Assembly: GCF_022410465.1 (NCBI RefSeq)
Contig: NZ_JAJSON010000013.1
Coordinates: forward strand, 1 to 64,000
Reading direction: 5' to 3'
Length of the DNA stretch: 64,000 bases
Source of the DNA: Christiangramia crocea
GTDB taxonomy: Bacteria; Bacteroidota; Bacteroidia; Flavobacteriales; Flavobacteriaceae
In this document: piece after piece, positions 8,670-16,773 of the stretch
Layout: the number at the start of each line of letters is the position of its first letter
Numbering within the stretch: the stretch's first letter is position 1
Program-made: the position numbers and the translations under genes
Notes under the pieces: generated by a model
Databases searched by the model: none
What the model saw: the letters and a program-made list of their open reading frames with translations, nothing else
What the model was told of the DNA's origin: nothing

Positions 8670-9730
8670 TAGCAATCCAAATTAAGAGATAAATTTACAA
8701 TAAAATTCCCCTCTCCTTCTATGACCTCAAAGGTATGGGCATTAGGATATAAAAGCTCTAACCGCTTCTTGCTGTTCGTTAAGCCAATACCAGAAAAATT
8801 ATTTCTGCTTTGTTGGCTCTTTAGAAAATTTGAGCAATAAAAATTCAATTGATTGTTGTTAACTTTAATTTGAATTTTGACAACGGAATTTCCCTTTTCG
8901 TTTATGCCATGCTTGAATGCATTTTCAATAAACGATATTAAAATTAATGGTTTAATCTTCTGATTTGCAATTTCACCTCTAATTTGGAGGTTAACCCCTG
9001 TACTATCCATTAGTCGTAAACGTTGTAATTGAATGTACCTCCGTATGTAATTTAATTCTTTTTCAAGCAATACTATATGATGATTCGTCTCATAAAGCAT
9101 ATATCTCATTAATTCAGATAACGCGATGATTGCCTCCGGAGTATATGGACTTTTTTTCTGAGCTAAAGAGTATATGCTATTTAGAGAATTGAATAAGAAA
9201 TGTGGATTTAATTGATTCTTCAGAAACTCCAATTCAGAAAGTGCTTTTTGTTGCTCAACTTCTTTCTCCCTTATCCTGTTTTTCACCCATTCCTTATATA
9301 ATCTTATTGTTGTTCCCGCTATTAAAAAAGCTAAGTTTATTACAACGATCCGCATAATGGTAAGGATCTTGAATAAAGGCGAAATCTCCAGGCTTGAAAA
9401 TGAATCCCGCAAAATATGTAGCGGTGAAGTAAGTGGCTCCATTAAATATCCAAACAAAACAGATATCGTAACCAACAAAACAGCAGTAATTACATAAAAA
9501 TTAATACGCTGTTTCAGCAAAAACTGGGGAACAAGAAAGAGATAGTTAAAATAAAACAGGACTAAATAACCAATATATGTCAAGGGAAATCCATACGTGT
9601 AAGTTCCCAGAATAAGAAAATCTGGTAAATAATTTACCACCCCTAAAGCCAGCCAGGCAAGGAGGTGCAGAAGAATAATTTTCCCTCGGTGCCATTGAAA
9701 AATTTCGTACATCTTTTCTTTATTCAGCAC
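8669..9730 (-). CDS. LytS-type sensor histidine kinase
   Basis: A 353-residue kinase of the His_kinase (LytS/YehU) class. Four hydrophobic segments lie at roughly residues 17-40, 45-68, 77-97 and 122-142, followed by a short coiled coil and the dimerization motif LNPHFLFNSLNS with phospho-acceptor H177. The ATPase domain has the N-box ENAFKHG and a glycine motif SGIGLTNSKKRL. There is no extracellular sensor domain, so the signal is likely sensed in the membrane or through a partner such as the adjacent DUF4907 protein. It overlaps the DUF4907 gene by 11 bp (or starts 8 bp after it, if the ATG at residue 7 is used). Confidence 0.93.
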   Translation of the reverse strand: MLNKEKMYEIFQWHRGKIILLHLLAWLALGVVNYLPDFLILGTYTYGFPLTYIGYLVLFYFNYLFLVPQFLLKQRINFYVITAVLLVTISVLFGYLMEPLTSPLHILRDSFSSLEISPLFKILTIMRIVVINLAFLIAGTTIRLYKEWVKNRIREKEVEQQKALSELEFLKNQLNPHFLFNSLNSIYSLAQKKSPYTPEAIIALSELMRYMLYETNHHIVLLEKELNYIRRYIQLQRLRLMDSTGVNLQIRGEIANQKIKPLILISFIENAFKHGINEKGNSVVKIQIKVNNNQLNFYCSNFLKSQQSRNNFSGIGLTNSKKRLELLYPNAHTFEVIEGEGNFIVNLSLNLDC

Positions 9731-10082
9731 ATTTAAATATAATTTGCATTTCCTTTAATTCTGAATATGAGATAGCAGGATTTTCCCCTCGTTCCAGTTT
9801 AGATATAACTAAATTAGCAACTTTTTTCGCTTCCCCCTGACTACAAAACGGTTGATTCTGTTCGAGAGAGGGTATATTATTCTGCTGTATTAGAAGCTTT
9901 TCTTCTGAAATAATTTTATAACCAAAACCCGAACCATAACCATAGGTTCGCACCTCTAGATTCCTTTCTTCACTACTTTCAGAATGGATCACATGATTTA
10001 TACCAGAAAAAAGCATAATCAATGAAACAACCACTCCAAAAAGTAAAAAAGAAAAATGAAAAGTAGAACTAAAATTCTTCAT
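9720..10082 (-). CDS. DUF4907 family membrane-anchored protein
   Basis: 120 residues: one N-terminal transmembrane segment or uncleaved signal (about 8-30) and an envelope-side domain. The sequence GYGSGFGYKIISEEKLLIQQNNIPSLEQ, written here as its key parts GFGYKI, LLIQQ and NIPS, followed by FCSQGEAKKVANLVISKLERG, fits the DUF4907 pattern as I remember it. The family has no known function. Its position between the Kelch lipoprotein and the LytS kinase, overlapping the kinase gene, suggests a sensory or accessory role for that kinase; this is inference. A conserved-looking Cys pair is at about residues 80 and 118. Confidence 0.7.
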   Translation of the reverse strand: MKNFSSTFHFSFLLFGVVVSLIMLFSGINHVIHSESSEERNLEVRTYGYGSGFGYKIISEEKLLIQQNNIPSLEQNQPFCSQGEAKKVANLVISKLERGENPAISYSELKEMQIIFKCAE

Positions 10083-10091
10083 GATCTAAAT

Positions 10092-10152
10092 GAAACCCAT
10101 TGTCCTCTCACTATAAAAAGTGGTACTAACAGTGAAAAGGACGCCGGGTTTC
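10092..10152 (-). promoter_or_regulatory. long hairpin in the Kelch-DUF4907 spacer
   Basis: The 96-bp spacer folds into GAAACCC-GTCCT-TCACT (10092-10112) paired with AGTGA-AGGAC-GGGTTTC (10131-10152), interrupted by small bulges, ending 10 bp before the DUF4907 start. CACT-ataaaa-AGTG gives an alternative inner stem. There is no T tract, so it looks more like an mRNA processing, stability or attenuation element than a terminator. Confidence 0.45.
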
Positions 10153-10178
10153 CGCTAACAAATAACTAAAACAACAAA

Positions 10179-11153
10179 TTAATCTTCATCATCATATTCC
10201 TGTTGAGGAAATAACTGATATATATCATCCAGGTATATGGTGCCGGATCTTCCCATTCCCACAAAAGATCTGTCCCCTGTACTAAAGCTTATGGCATCCT
10301 GTCTCATTACCCCTTCAAGAGGAGTTATTTCTTCCCAATCATCATTCTTTGGGTTATATTCCCAGATGCTGTGGAGTGCTCCACCATGGTACCCAGAGAC
10401 AATATATCCCAGCCCATGTTGCTCAAATCCTACAGCTCTTGAACGTATAATGTTATAGTCATCATCTTCATCTAAATCCTCCTTTTTGGTGAATATTTCT
10501 GTTTCAGGATTGAACATCCAGAAATCATCTTTATAGATCCCATTGCTTTCTCCGGTACCGATATACACCAAACCATCAATAGTAAATGAAGTTCCGGACC
10601 TTCTCTTCTCCCCTCCAAAACCAACCAATTCTTCCCATTGGTCGTCCACTGGATCATACTTGTAAAAATCTTTTCGGTCATTATCACCATCGTATCCCGT
10701 ACCTATATATCCGTGATTTGTCACACCAAATCCTATAGCCTCTCTCCTGACTCCTCCTGCATAATCCGCTTTACGACTCCAACTGTTGGTATTTGTATCA
10801 TATTCCCAGAAATCACTCAATTCATTATCACCATCATAACCTGTTCCGAGGTACCCTTTATCACCAATAGCAAAGGCCACACCTGCACTCCTGGGAGTTC
10901 CAGGAAAGTCTGCTTTCTGAACCCAGAAATTCCCGTCAATGTCATATTCCCAAAAATCCCTCAGATAATCATCTCCATCGTACCCCGTACCCATATATCC
11001 TTTACTCCCGATGGTAAAAGAAACTGCATTCGTTCGGGGAATTCCGTCGAATACTGAACGCCTGATCCAGTTTCCTCTTTCAAAATCATCATCATCGTTA
11101 CTACAGCTTATGCTCAAAATGCTAAGAAGTAACACCGTAAATACTATTTTCAT
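10179..11153 (-). CDS. Kelch-repeat lipoprotein
   Basis: A beta-propeller lipoprotein of 324 residues. The start at MKIVFTVLLL gives a compact signal peptide and lipobox ending SISC (Cys 17). Five to six repeats of about 47 residues follow, each with GYxGTGYDGD and a DFWEYD-W motif, the Kelch hallmark; the repeats begin near residue 30 and run to the end, probably closing one six-bladed propeller. The acidic GTGYDGDN loops could bind calcium. The gene lies 21 bp after the outer-membrane protein gene in the same run. Partner and ligand are unknown; lipoprotein export and an extracytoplasmic site are well supported. Confidence 0.88.
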   Translation of the reverse strand: MKIVFTVLLLSILSISCSNDDDDFERGNWIRRSVFDGIPRTNAVSFTIGSKGYMGTGYDGDDYLRDFWEYDIDGNFWVQKADFPGTPRSAGVAFAIGDKGYLGTGYDGDNELSDFWEYDTNTNSWSRKADYAGGVRREAIGFGVTNHGYIGTGYDGDNDRKDFYKYDPVDDQWEELVGFGGEKRRSGTSFTIDGLVYIGTGESNGIYKDDFWMFNPETEIFTKKEDLDEDDDYNIIRSRAVGFEQHGLGYIVSGYHGGALHSIWEYNPKNDDWEEITPLEGVMRQDAISFSTGDRSFVGMGRSGTIYLDDIYQLFPQQEYDDED

Positions 11154-11174
11154 TTTTACCATTTCTCTATATTT

Positions 11175-12050
11175 TTATTTAAACTTTAATTTGATTCCGG
11201 AGGATAAAAATGGATACGGATTCAGTTTAATCGTTGAGAAGGCCTCCCCTTCTTCATTCCTAAGGGAAAACTCATTTTTTAAAAGGTAACCCGCTCCCAA
11301 TTCTATTGCTAATAAGGTCGATAGATCATGAGAATAATTCATCCCCAGAGAGGTCCATTCCCATTTTAGCTTTTCTGCATGATCATTTCCTTCCTGTAAT
11401 AAAGAAGAACCCAGGTTCACATATTTACCTTCATAACTCAAACCTGCACTTAAGACACCTGAAGGCCTAAACCTGTAAGTAATCTCAGATTTCGGGAACC
11501 CCAACTGAACGGTCAGTTTTTTAGAAATCATGGCTGAAAAAGCAAGAAGAGGCAGCATTTCAGGCTCTCCCAGATGACTCGAATAGGCTATTCCAATCTT
11601 GAGATAAGCCGGTTTAGCTGCTATTTGTCTACTTATTAAGGCATAGGCTCCTCCATATAAAACAACATCTTCAGAGGAGAAGTCATTTTCAAAGGTGCTT
11701 GTGACCGACGGTTCAAATTCCACATGGAACGCTATATTTTTAGAAAATGAGTAATTTAGTCCTACAGCATAACTAAAATCATAAATATATACGTCTCTGC
11801 TCCCTCTTGTCCAGTATTGAATGGGCAACTCAACCAGGTCCATTTCCAACCGAAGGGCATGATCTAAACTGAATTCCTCAAATTGCCTACTGAAATTAGC
11901 AAATAATTCGGTTTTACTTACTGTTGTATATTGCTCTCCAGAAGGATAAAGACTGTACTGCCAACCCATGGTTTGGAAATTGGTCTGGGAAAAACTTTTA
12001 CCCCCAATACCTAAAACCAGAATCAACAGCAATCTATTTTCCATTTTCAT
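11175..12050 (-). CDS. putative outer-membrane beta-barrel protein
   Basis: 291 residues with a signal peptide ending in SFSQ (residues 1-22), then a chain of alternating hydrophobic beta-strands (for example AFHVEFEPSVTSTF, LTVQLGFPKSEITYRF, YVNLGSSLL) and a C-terminal strand ending GIKLKFK, as in outer-membrane barrels. No named family is recognised with certainty. It is the first gene of the minus-strand arm, divergent from the DUF4270 gene across a 226-bp promoter region, and is followed by the Kelch lipoprotein. A barrel plus surface propeller would be a natural pair, but this is inference. Confidence 0.7.
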   Translation of the reverse strand: MKMENRLLLILVLGIGGKSFSQTNFQTMGWQYSLYPSGEQYTTVSKTELFANFSRQFEEFSLDHALRLEMDLVELPIQYWTRGSRDVYIYDFSYAVGLNYSFSKNIAFHVEFEPSVTSTFENDFSSEDVVLYGGAYALISRQIAAKPAYLKIGIAYSSHLGEPEMLPLLAFSAMISKKLTVQLGFPKSEITYRFRPSGVLSAGLSYEGKYVNLGSSLLQEGNDHAEKLKWEWTSLGMNYSHDLSTLLAIELGAGYLLKNEFSLRNEEGEAFSTIKLNPYPFLSSGIKLKFK

Positions 12051-12058
12051 TATTGAAT

Positions 12059-12091
12059 TTTGACCAAAAGTATCCCTGGATCCTACTTTTG
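12059..12091 (+). promoter_or_regulatory. mirrored promoter elements between divergent arms
   Basis: TTTG at 12059-12062, 21 bp, then TACTTTTG at 12084-12091: a perfect Bacteroidetes promoter facing the DUF4270 arm. A second TACTTTTG lies on the minus strand at 12065-12072, so the two -7 boxes form an inverted repeat CAAAAGTA-N11-TACTTTTG. The minus-strand one lacks a clear -33 TTTG and may depend on an activator. The + strand leader before the DUF4270 start would be about 180 nt. Confidence 0.6.
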
Positions 12092-12276
12092 AAAAACATA
12101 ATATATCAATAGGATAAAAGGATCGTCTAATTCCCGTATTTTCAGGACGAAACTTCTTATTGCGTTTTCATCGACAAATTGTGCTGCTTGGGAGGGAAAA
12201 GAGACCCGTTAGTCTAGTTTCCTTTATTTCCACTTTTCCTCTAGATATGTTTGCCCGAAATACAAAAAAGAGCATC

Positions 12277-13566
12277 ATGAAATGGCGCAGCTTAATTTAT
12301 CTAATATTAATCCTTACAGCAGCTTCTTGTAGTGAGCAGGACCGGGAATCTTCAGTGGGAGATGAGTGGATAAACAGCGATACTCGTGTCCTTTTTTTTG
12401 ATACTCTGACGGTAAAATCATCGACTCTAAGACTGGATTCGGTGGTGGTATCTGGTTCCCGTCGCACGCTCATAGGACAATATGATGATCCAGTATTCGG
12501 AAAAATAAGGAGTAAATCTTATTTCCAACTCGTACCATCCCGGTATTCCATTGACTCTGAAGCAGAATTTGATTCGATAGCTTTTATTCTCAGGTACGAC
12601 AAATATACCTCAGGCGATACGCTATTTTCTCAGAAGTACCTTATTTCAAAAGTTACCGAAGATCTTGAACCCCATGACGAACTGTATTACAATACAAGTT
12701 ATTATAGCTCTGCAGCAGATATTATAGCTGACCATCGTTTTCACCCTAGGCCTCATTCCAAAGATTCAACCCATATTTCTCTGGATAATGAGTTTGGCGA
12801 GAGACTGTTTAAAAAATTACAGACAAAAGAAATTACCGATGCCAACAAATTCCTGAACGAATATCCAGGAATACTGGTAGAGCCAGAGGTTCCCAGCACG
12901 GCGATTCTGGGCTTCTCTAAGCAAAGCTATATCAGGATATATTACACTAACAGCGGAGAATTAGTAAATGAGGAGGAAACTCTGGATCTTCTGATAATCT
13001 CTAAAAATACCTTTCATAACATCTCTGCCGGATTAAGTACTAATCTCTTACCAGGATTACCTCCTCAGAATCAAAGCTTACCCAGTTGGGAGACCGGAAA
13101 TCAAAGTTTTATTCAGGCAGGAAGCGGGATCGCAACAAAAATAGAAATACCCCACCTAAAAAGTCTTGATGACTTGGAAGGAACAGGAAACATTGTTGAA
13201 GCCGAATTGAAGTTTACCCTAAATGTCTCCAAAAATAAAACAATCCGGCCCGTCAACGACTCTCTCCCCCTACTTATCATTAACCAAAGAAATGAGATTA
13301 TAGGAGAGGTACTAGGCTATCACAATCAACAGACGACGGCGAGGATAATAAAGGAGGAATATGAATTTAGTACTGTTGAATATTCAGTTCCTATTAAAAA
13401 ATTTATTGATGACAAAATATACGAGTATGATGGTGATAACTGGTCGCTATTAATGTATGCCCCACAGATAAACTCTTCCGTAGATGCCTATGAATTATTC
13501 GCCGAGGACGCCCCAAAGGAGCAGAAGATGAAAATTGAAATCACCTATGCCATTTATGATGAATAA
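12277..13566 (+). CDS. DUF4270 family lipoprotein
   Basis: 429 residues from the ATG giving MKWRSLIYLI with lipobox ASC (Cys 18); 39 in-frame residues upstream lack signal character. The N-terminal half carries the DUF4270 pattern: TVKSSTLRLDSVV, a GQYDDPVFGKI motif, then SYFQL and FDSIAFILRYD. DUF4270 proteins are secreted Bacteroidetes proteins of unknown role, often beside outer-membrane proteins. Here the gene overlaps the following barrel gene by 8 bp (ATGAATAA), so the two products are probably made together. It faces away from the Kelch/LytST arm across a shared regulatory region. Confidence 0.82.
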   Translation: MKWRSLIYLILILTAASCSEQDRESSVGDEWINSDTRVLFFDTLTVKSSTLRLDSVVVSGSRRTLIGQYDDPVFGKIRSKSYFQLVPSRYSIDSEAEFDSIAFILRYDKYTSGDTLFSQKYLISKVTEDLEPHDELYYNTSYYSSAADIIADHRFHPRPHSKDSTHISLDNEFGERLFKKLQTKEITDANKFLNEYPGILVEPEVPSTAILGFSKQSYIRIYYTNSGELVNEEETLDLLIISKNTFHNISAGLSTNLLPGLPPQNQSLPSWETGNQSFIQAGSGIATKIEIPHLKSLDDLEGTGNIVEAELKFTLNVSKNKTIRPVNDSLPLLIINQRNEIIGEVLGYHNQQTTARIIKEEYEFSTVEYSVPIKKFIDDKIYEYDGDNWSLLMYAPQINSSVDAYELFAEDAPKEQKMKIEITYAIYDE

Positions 13567-14797
13567 GATTCACAATTTGCTGTTTATCCTCTTTCTGTTC
13601 TCCATTCAGGTTTTTTCGCAGAGTAATGAACTTTCGAATTCTCCCTACTCCTATTACGGTTTAGGGCTGACCAACAAACTGGGGCCGGGTAAAAACAATG
13701 CTTTGGGTAAAGCGGGTATCGCATTGTCTTCTTCCGAGGGAATCAATCTCTTGAATCCCGCATCGTTAGCTAAAATTCCACTGAATCATTTCTTTTATGA
13801 TATTGGTTTGAGATACAAAGAATCCTATTTGACCCAATCCGGCAGAACAGAATCAAAAAATAGTGGAAATTTTTCCAGCATTGCCATCGCATTTGCCATT
13901 TCAGAAAAATCAGGCTTAGGAGTAAGTCTGCTTCCATATACCAATGTTGGATATTCTATCTATGGCATTGAAACTGCCATAGAGGGAACAGAAAGACAAT
14001 TTCACACTAAGATAGAGGGCTCTGGAGGTCTGAATGATTTTAATATCAATTTTGGGACTTCCATATCAGAAAAGCTAAGACTTGGTATAAAAGGCTCGGT
14101 GATCTTCGGGAAAATAAATGAAGATGAGCTAAACTTAATCGGCACTAGTGCAGTGGTGGTCAAAGAGGTCAATAATTATGTAGGAGGACGATTAGAGCTG
14201 GGTGTACAGTACGACTGGAAAGAAAACCTGACCGCCGGCATAGTTATAAATTCGCCCTCCGAGCTTTTTGGAGGACAGGTGCAGGGATATTCCTACATCT
14301 ATGAAGGACAAAATTTGGGAGCCTCTCATGATCTCGAACTCCAAAGTTTTTACCTGCCCCTGGAGATCGGAATAGGGATAGAAACAGGTATAGGCAAGAA
14401 AACAATGGCTTATCTCGATTATAAAAGAAATTTCTGGACACAGACTGATCAGTCTGATAAGCTTGGGGATTATGTAGATCAGGACCTTCTGGGAGTGGGT
14501 CTCGAATATTCACCTGGGGGTAATCCCTTGAAATATTCCAGCCTGATAAAGCTCCGTGGAGGTTTTGAATATGATACCGGTAACCTGAAAATAAATGACG
14601 AAAAAGTAGAGAATTATGCGATTAGCCTAGGAATAGGCCTGCCCATTAATAGGAGCAGAAAATCTATGTTGAACCTACACTATTCCTACGGTCAACAAGG
14701 AACGCTCTCCACTACTCTTGTACGGGAAAGATTTCATCTTCTTTCCCTGAACCTGAGCCTACAGGATCTCTGGTTTATAAAGTTCAAATATGACTGA
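13559..14797 (+). CDS. outer-membrane protein, FadL/OmpP1-like barrel
   Basis: 412 residues beginning MNKIHNLLFILFLFSIQVFSQ-like (signal peptide ending VFSQ). The mature start NSPYSYYGLG and the motif SSSEGINLLNPASLAKIP match the N-terminal plug region of FadL/OmpP1-type barrels; many amphipathic strands and Gly-Tyr turns follow, ending with LWFIKFKYD. Family members carry hydrophobic substrates across the outer membrane, but the substrate here is unknown. The start chosen overlaps the DUF4270 stop; an in-frame start 24 bp upstream is possible but would weaken the signal peptide. Confidence 0.78.
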   Translation: MNKIHNLLFILFLFSIQVFSQSNELSNSPYSYYGLGLTNKLGPGKNNALGKAGIALSSSEGINLLNPASLAKIPLNHFFYDIGLRYKESYLTQSGRTESKNSGNFSSIAIAFAISEKSGLGVSLLPYTNVGYSIYGIETAIEGTERQFHTKIEGSGGLNDFNINFGTSISEKLRLGIKGSVIFGKINEDELNLIGTSAVVVKEVNNYVGGRLELGVQYDWKENLTAGIVINSPSELFGGQVQGYSYIYEGQNLGASHDLELQSFYLPLEIGIGIETGIGKKTMAYLDYKRNFWTQTDQSDKLGDYVDQDLLGVGLEYSPGGNPLKYSSLIKLRGGFEYDTGNLKINDEKVENYAISLGIGLPINRSRKSMLNLHYSYGQQGTLSTTLVRERFHLLSLNLSLQDLWFIKFKYD

Positions 14798-14854
14798 AAT
14801 CCAACTTTAACACTTTCAAAAATGATGTATTAGATATATTTTTTTACCTTTATA

Positions 14855-14881
14855 AACCATTTGGTTAAACTATTTGGTTAA
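14855..14881 (+). promoter_or_regulatory. putative TetR operator
   Basis: AACCA-TT-TGGTT (14855-14866) is a perfect small palindrome, and the unit ATTTGGTTAA occurs twice, 13 bp apart (14859 and 14872), ending 16 bp before the TetR start. Position and symmetry suggest autorepression of the exporter operon. Confidence 0.5.
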
Positions 14882-14897
14882 CTTAAAAATTATAAAA

Positions 14898-15506
14898 ATG
14901 AAAGACGAAAAAACTGAAGACCAAATATTAGATGCGGCGGAGAAAGTATTTCAACGCAAGGGAATGGATGGTGCCCGTATGCAGGAAATCGCAAATGAAG
15001 CGGGTATCAACAAAGCTATGCTTCACTATTATTACCGAAGTAAGCGCTTCTTATTTGAAGCCGTATTTAGCAAAGCTTTTTCTATAATCGCTCCGGAGAT
15101 AAACAGAGTAATTAATGAAGATATTCCCCTATTTGAAAAAATAAGGAAATTCACACATAGATATATTGATTTTATACAAAAACACCCTTATATCCCAAAT
15201 TTTATAATCCAGGAGTTAAACCGAGATACCGATTTTATAAACGCCTTACAGTCAAAAAAAGGTTTTCCCGATTTTAGAAATTTCCAGGCCCAGGTCGAAC
15301 AGGAAGTTCGGGATGGTAAAATTAGAGCCATAAAGGCAGAACAACTATTTATCCACCTATTATCACTTAATATTTTTCCCTTCCTCGCAGCTCCATTACT
15401 CAAAGGATTCCTGAAAATTGATGATAAAACCTACAAAGACTTAATGGAAGACAGAAAAGAGGAAATTGTCAATATTATCATCAATTATATCCAAATAAAA
15501 GAATGA
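14898..15506 (+). CDS. TetR/AcrR-family regulator
   Basis: 202 residues. The N-terminal helix-turn-helix is typical: ILDAAEKVFQRKG then MQEIANEAGINKAMLHYYYRSKRFLFEAVF (about residues 10-60, quoted here only as markers IANEAGINK and LHYYYRSK). The C-terminal ligand domain is all-helical. The start MKDEKTED is preferred over one eight residues earlier, as the extra residues overlap the proposed operator. It overlaps the TolC gene by 4 bp (ATGA) and heads a ten-gene run, so it most likely represses the exporter and responds to a substrate of it. Confidence 0.92.
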   Translation: MKDEKTEDQILDAAEKVFQRKGMDGARMQEIANEAGINKAMLHYYYRSKRFLFEAVFSKAFSIIAPEINRVINEDIPLFEKIRKFTHRYIDFIQKHPYIPNFIIQELNRDTDFINALQSKKGFPDFRNFQAQVEQEVRDGKIRAIKAEQLFIHLLSLNIFPFLAAPLLKGFLKIDDKTYKDLMEDRKEEIVNIIINYIQIKE

Positions 15507-16768
15507 AAAAATTAAGCTTTTTAATTCTGCTATTGATCAGCTCCCTCACCTCAGCTCAGGAAATACTAACCCTCGAGGAATGCTATGATCTTGCAGAAGG
15601 AAATTATCCTTTAGCCAGTCAGTTATCTCTCCTGGAAGAGAAGACAGCCCGGGAACTTGAAGTGATCCATAAGGATTACCTGCCAAACATAGGTCTCAAT
15701 GCAAAAGTAACTTACCAGTCTGATGTTATAGAGATCCCGATGGATTTTGGTGGCCAGAACATTGAGGCTGTTGACAAAGACCAATACCGGGCAACCGTTG
15801 ATGTGGAGCAATTGATCTTTAACGGGGGAAAAATAACTGCAAGAAAGGATCTCAAAGAGGTGGAATTACTCTCTCAGCAACAAGAAGTAAAAGTAAACCT
15901 TTACCAGATCAAGAAAAGAATCAATCAGTACTATTTCGGGATTTTACAATTCAGAGAGAAGATGGCACTTCTGGATTCCAAGAAAGAGGCTTTATCTGAG
16001 AGAATTCAAGAACTGGAATCCCGGGTGAAATATGGTACAGCGATACCGGCTTCAGAGAATGTACTATATGCAGAAAGGTTGAACATTGAACAGCAACAGG
16101 ATGAAGTGGAGTCCCGACATCAAAGCGCCCTACAGAGCCTTTCAGCATACATAGCCATACCCATAGATACTTCTACCATACTGGAGTTACCGGAACAGGA
16201 AAGGTACCTGGAGGCCGATGGAACCAGACCTGAAACCTTGCTTTACAACCTGAAACAGGAAGAATTGGACCAACACCAAAGCCTCCTTTCGAAAAGCCTG
16301 TATCCCAACATCTATGGATTCGCCCAAGGAGGTTATGGGAAACCGGGTTATAACATGCTTGATAACTCTTTTGATGATTTCTACATGGTAGGAGTGAAAC
16401 TCAATTGGAATGTTTTTGACTGGGGCAAGGTGAAGGAACAGAAAAAATCCTTGGAGATATCCAAAAACCTGATCGATATAGAAAGAGAAAACTTCAATTT
16501 CAACAATCGCGTAGAACTGGAGGAGGCTCAAATGAAGATCAACAAAATCCAAAATATGCTGGAGAAGGACAAAGAAATCATTGCCTTACGCGAGCGTATT
16601 GTGGAAACTACACAATCACAACTCACTCACGGGGTCATCACTCCTTCGGAATATTTAACTGAATTCAACAAACTGTACGAGGCAAAAATAGATCAACAGC
16701 TTCATAAAATAGATCTACAAATGGCCAAAGCCGACTACAAAGTAATAAAAGGAAATACTGAAAAATAA
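15503..16768 (+). CDS. TolC-family outer-membrane efflux protein
   Basis: 421 residues: signal peptide to about residue 18 (LTSAQ), then the two-fold repeated outer-membrane-factor architecture of long coiled-coil helices (DSKKEALSERIQELESRVKYG in the first half, MLEKDKEIIALRERIVETTQ in the second) with TLEECYDLAE near the start. Forms the trimeric exit duct for the HlyD-like adaptor and ABC pump encoded next (5-bp gap). Translationally coupled to the TetR gene. Confidence 0.92.
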   Translation: MKKLSFLILLLISSLTSAQEILTLEECYDLAEGNYPLASQLSLLEEKTARELEVIHKDYLPNIGLNAKVTYQSDVIEIPMDFGGQNIEAVDKDQYRATVDVEQLIFNGGKITARKDLKEVELLSQQQEVKVNLYQIKKRINQYYFGILQFREKMALLDSKKEALSERIQELESRVKYGTAIPASENVLYAERLNIEQQQDEVESRHQSALQSLSAYIAIPIDTSTILELPEQERYLEADGTRPETLLYNLKQEELDQHQSLLSKSLYPNIYGFAQGGYGKPGYNMLDNSFDDFYMVGVKLNWNVFDWGKVKEQKKSLEISKNLIDIERENFNFNNRVELEEAQMKINKIQNMLEKDKEIIALRERIVETTQSQLTHGVITPSEYLTEFNKLYEAKIDQQLHKIDLQMAKADYKVIKGNTEK

Positions 16769-16773
16769 ACACG

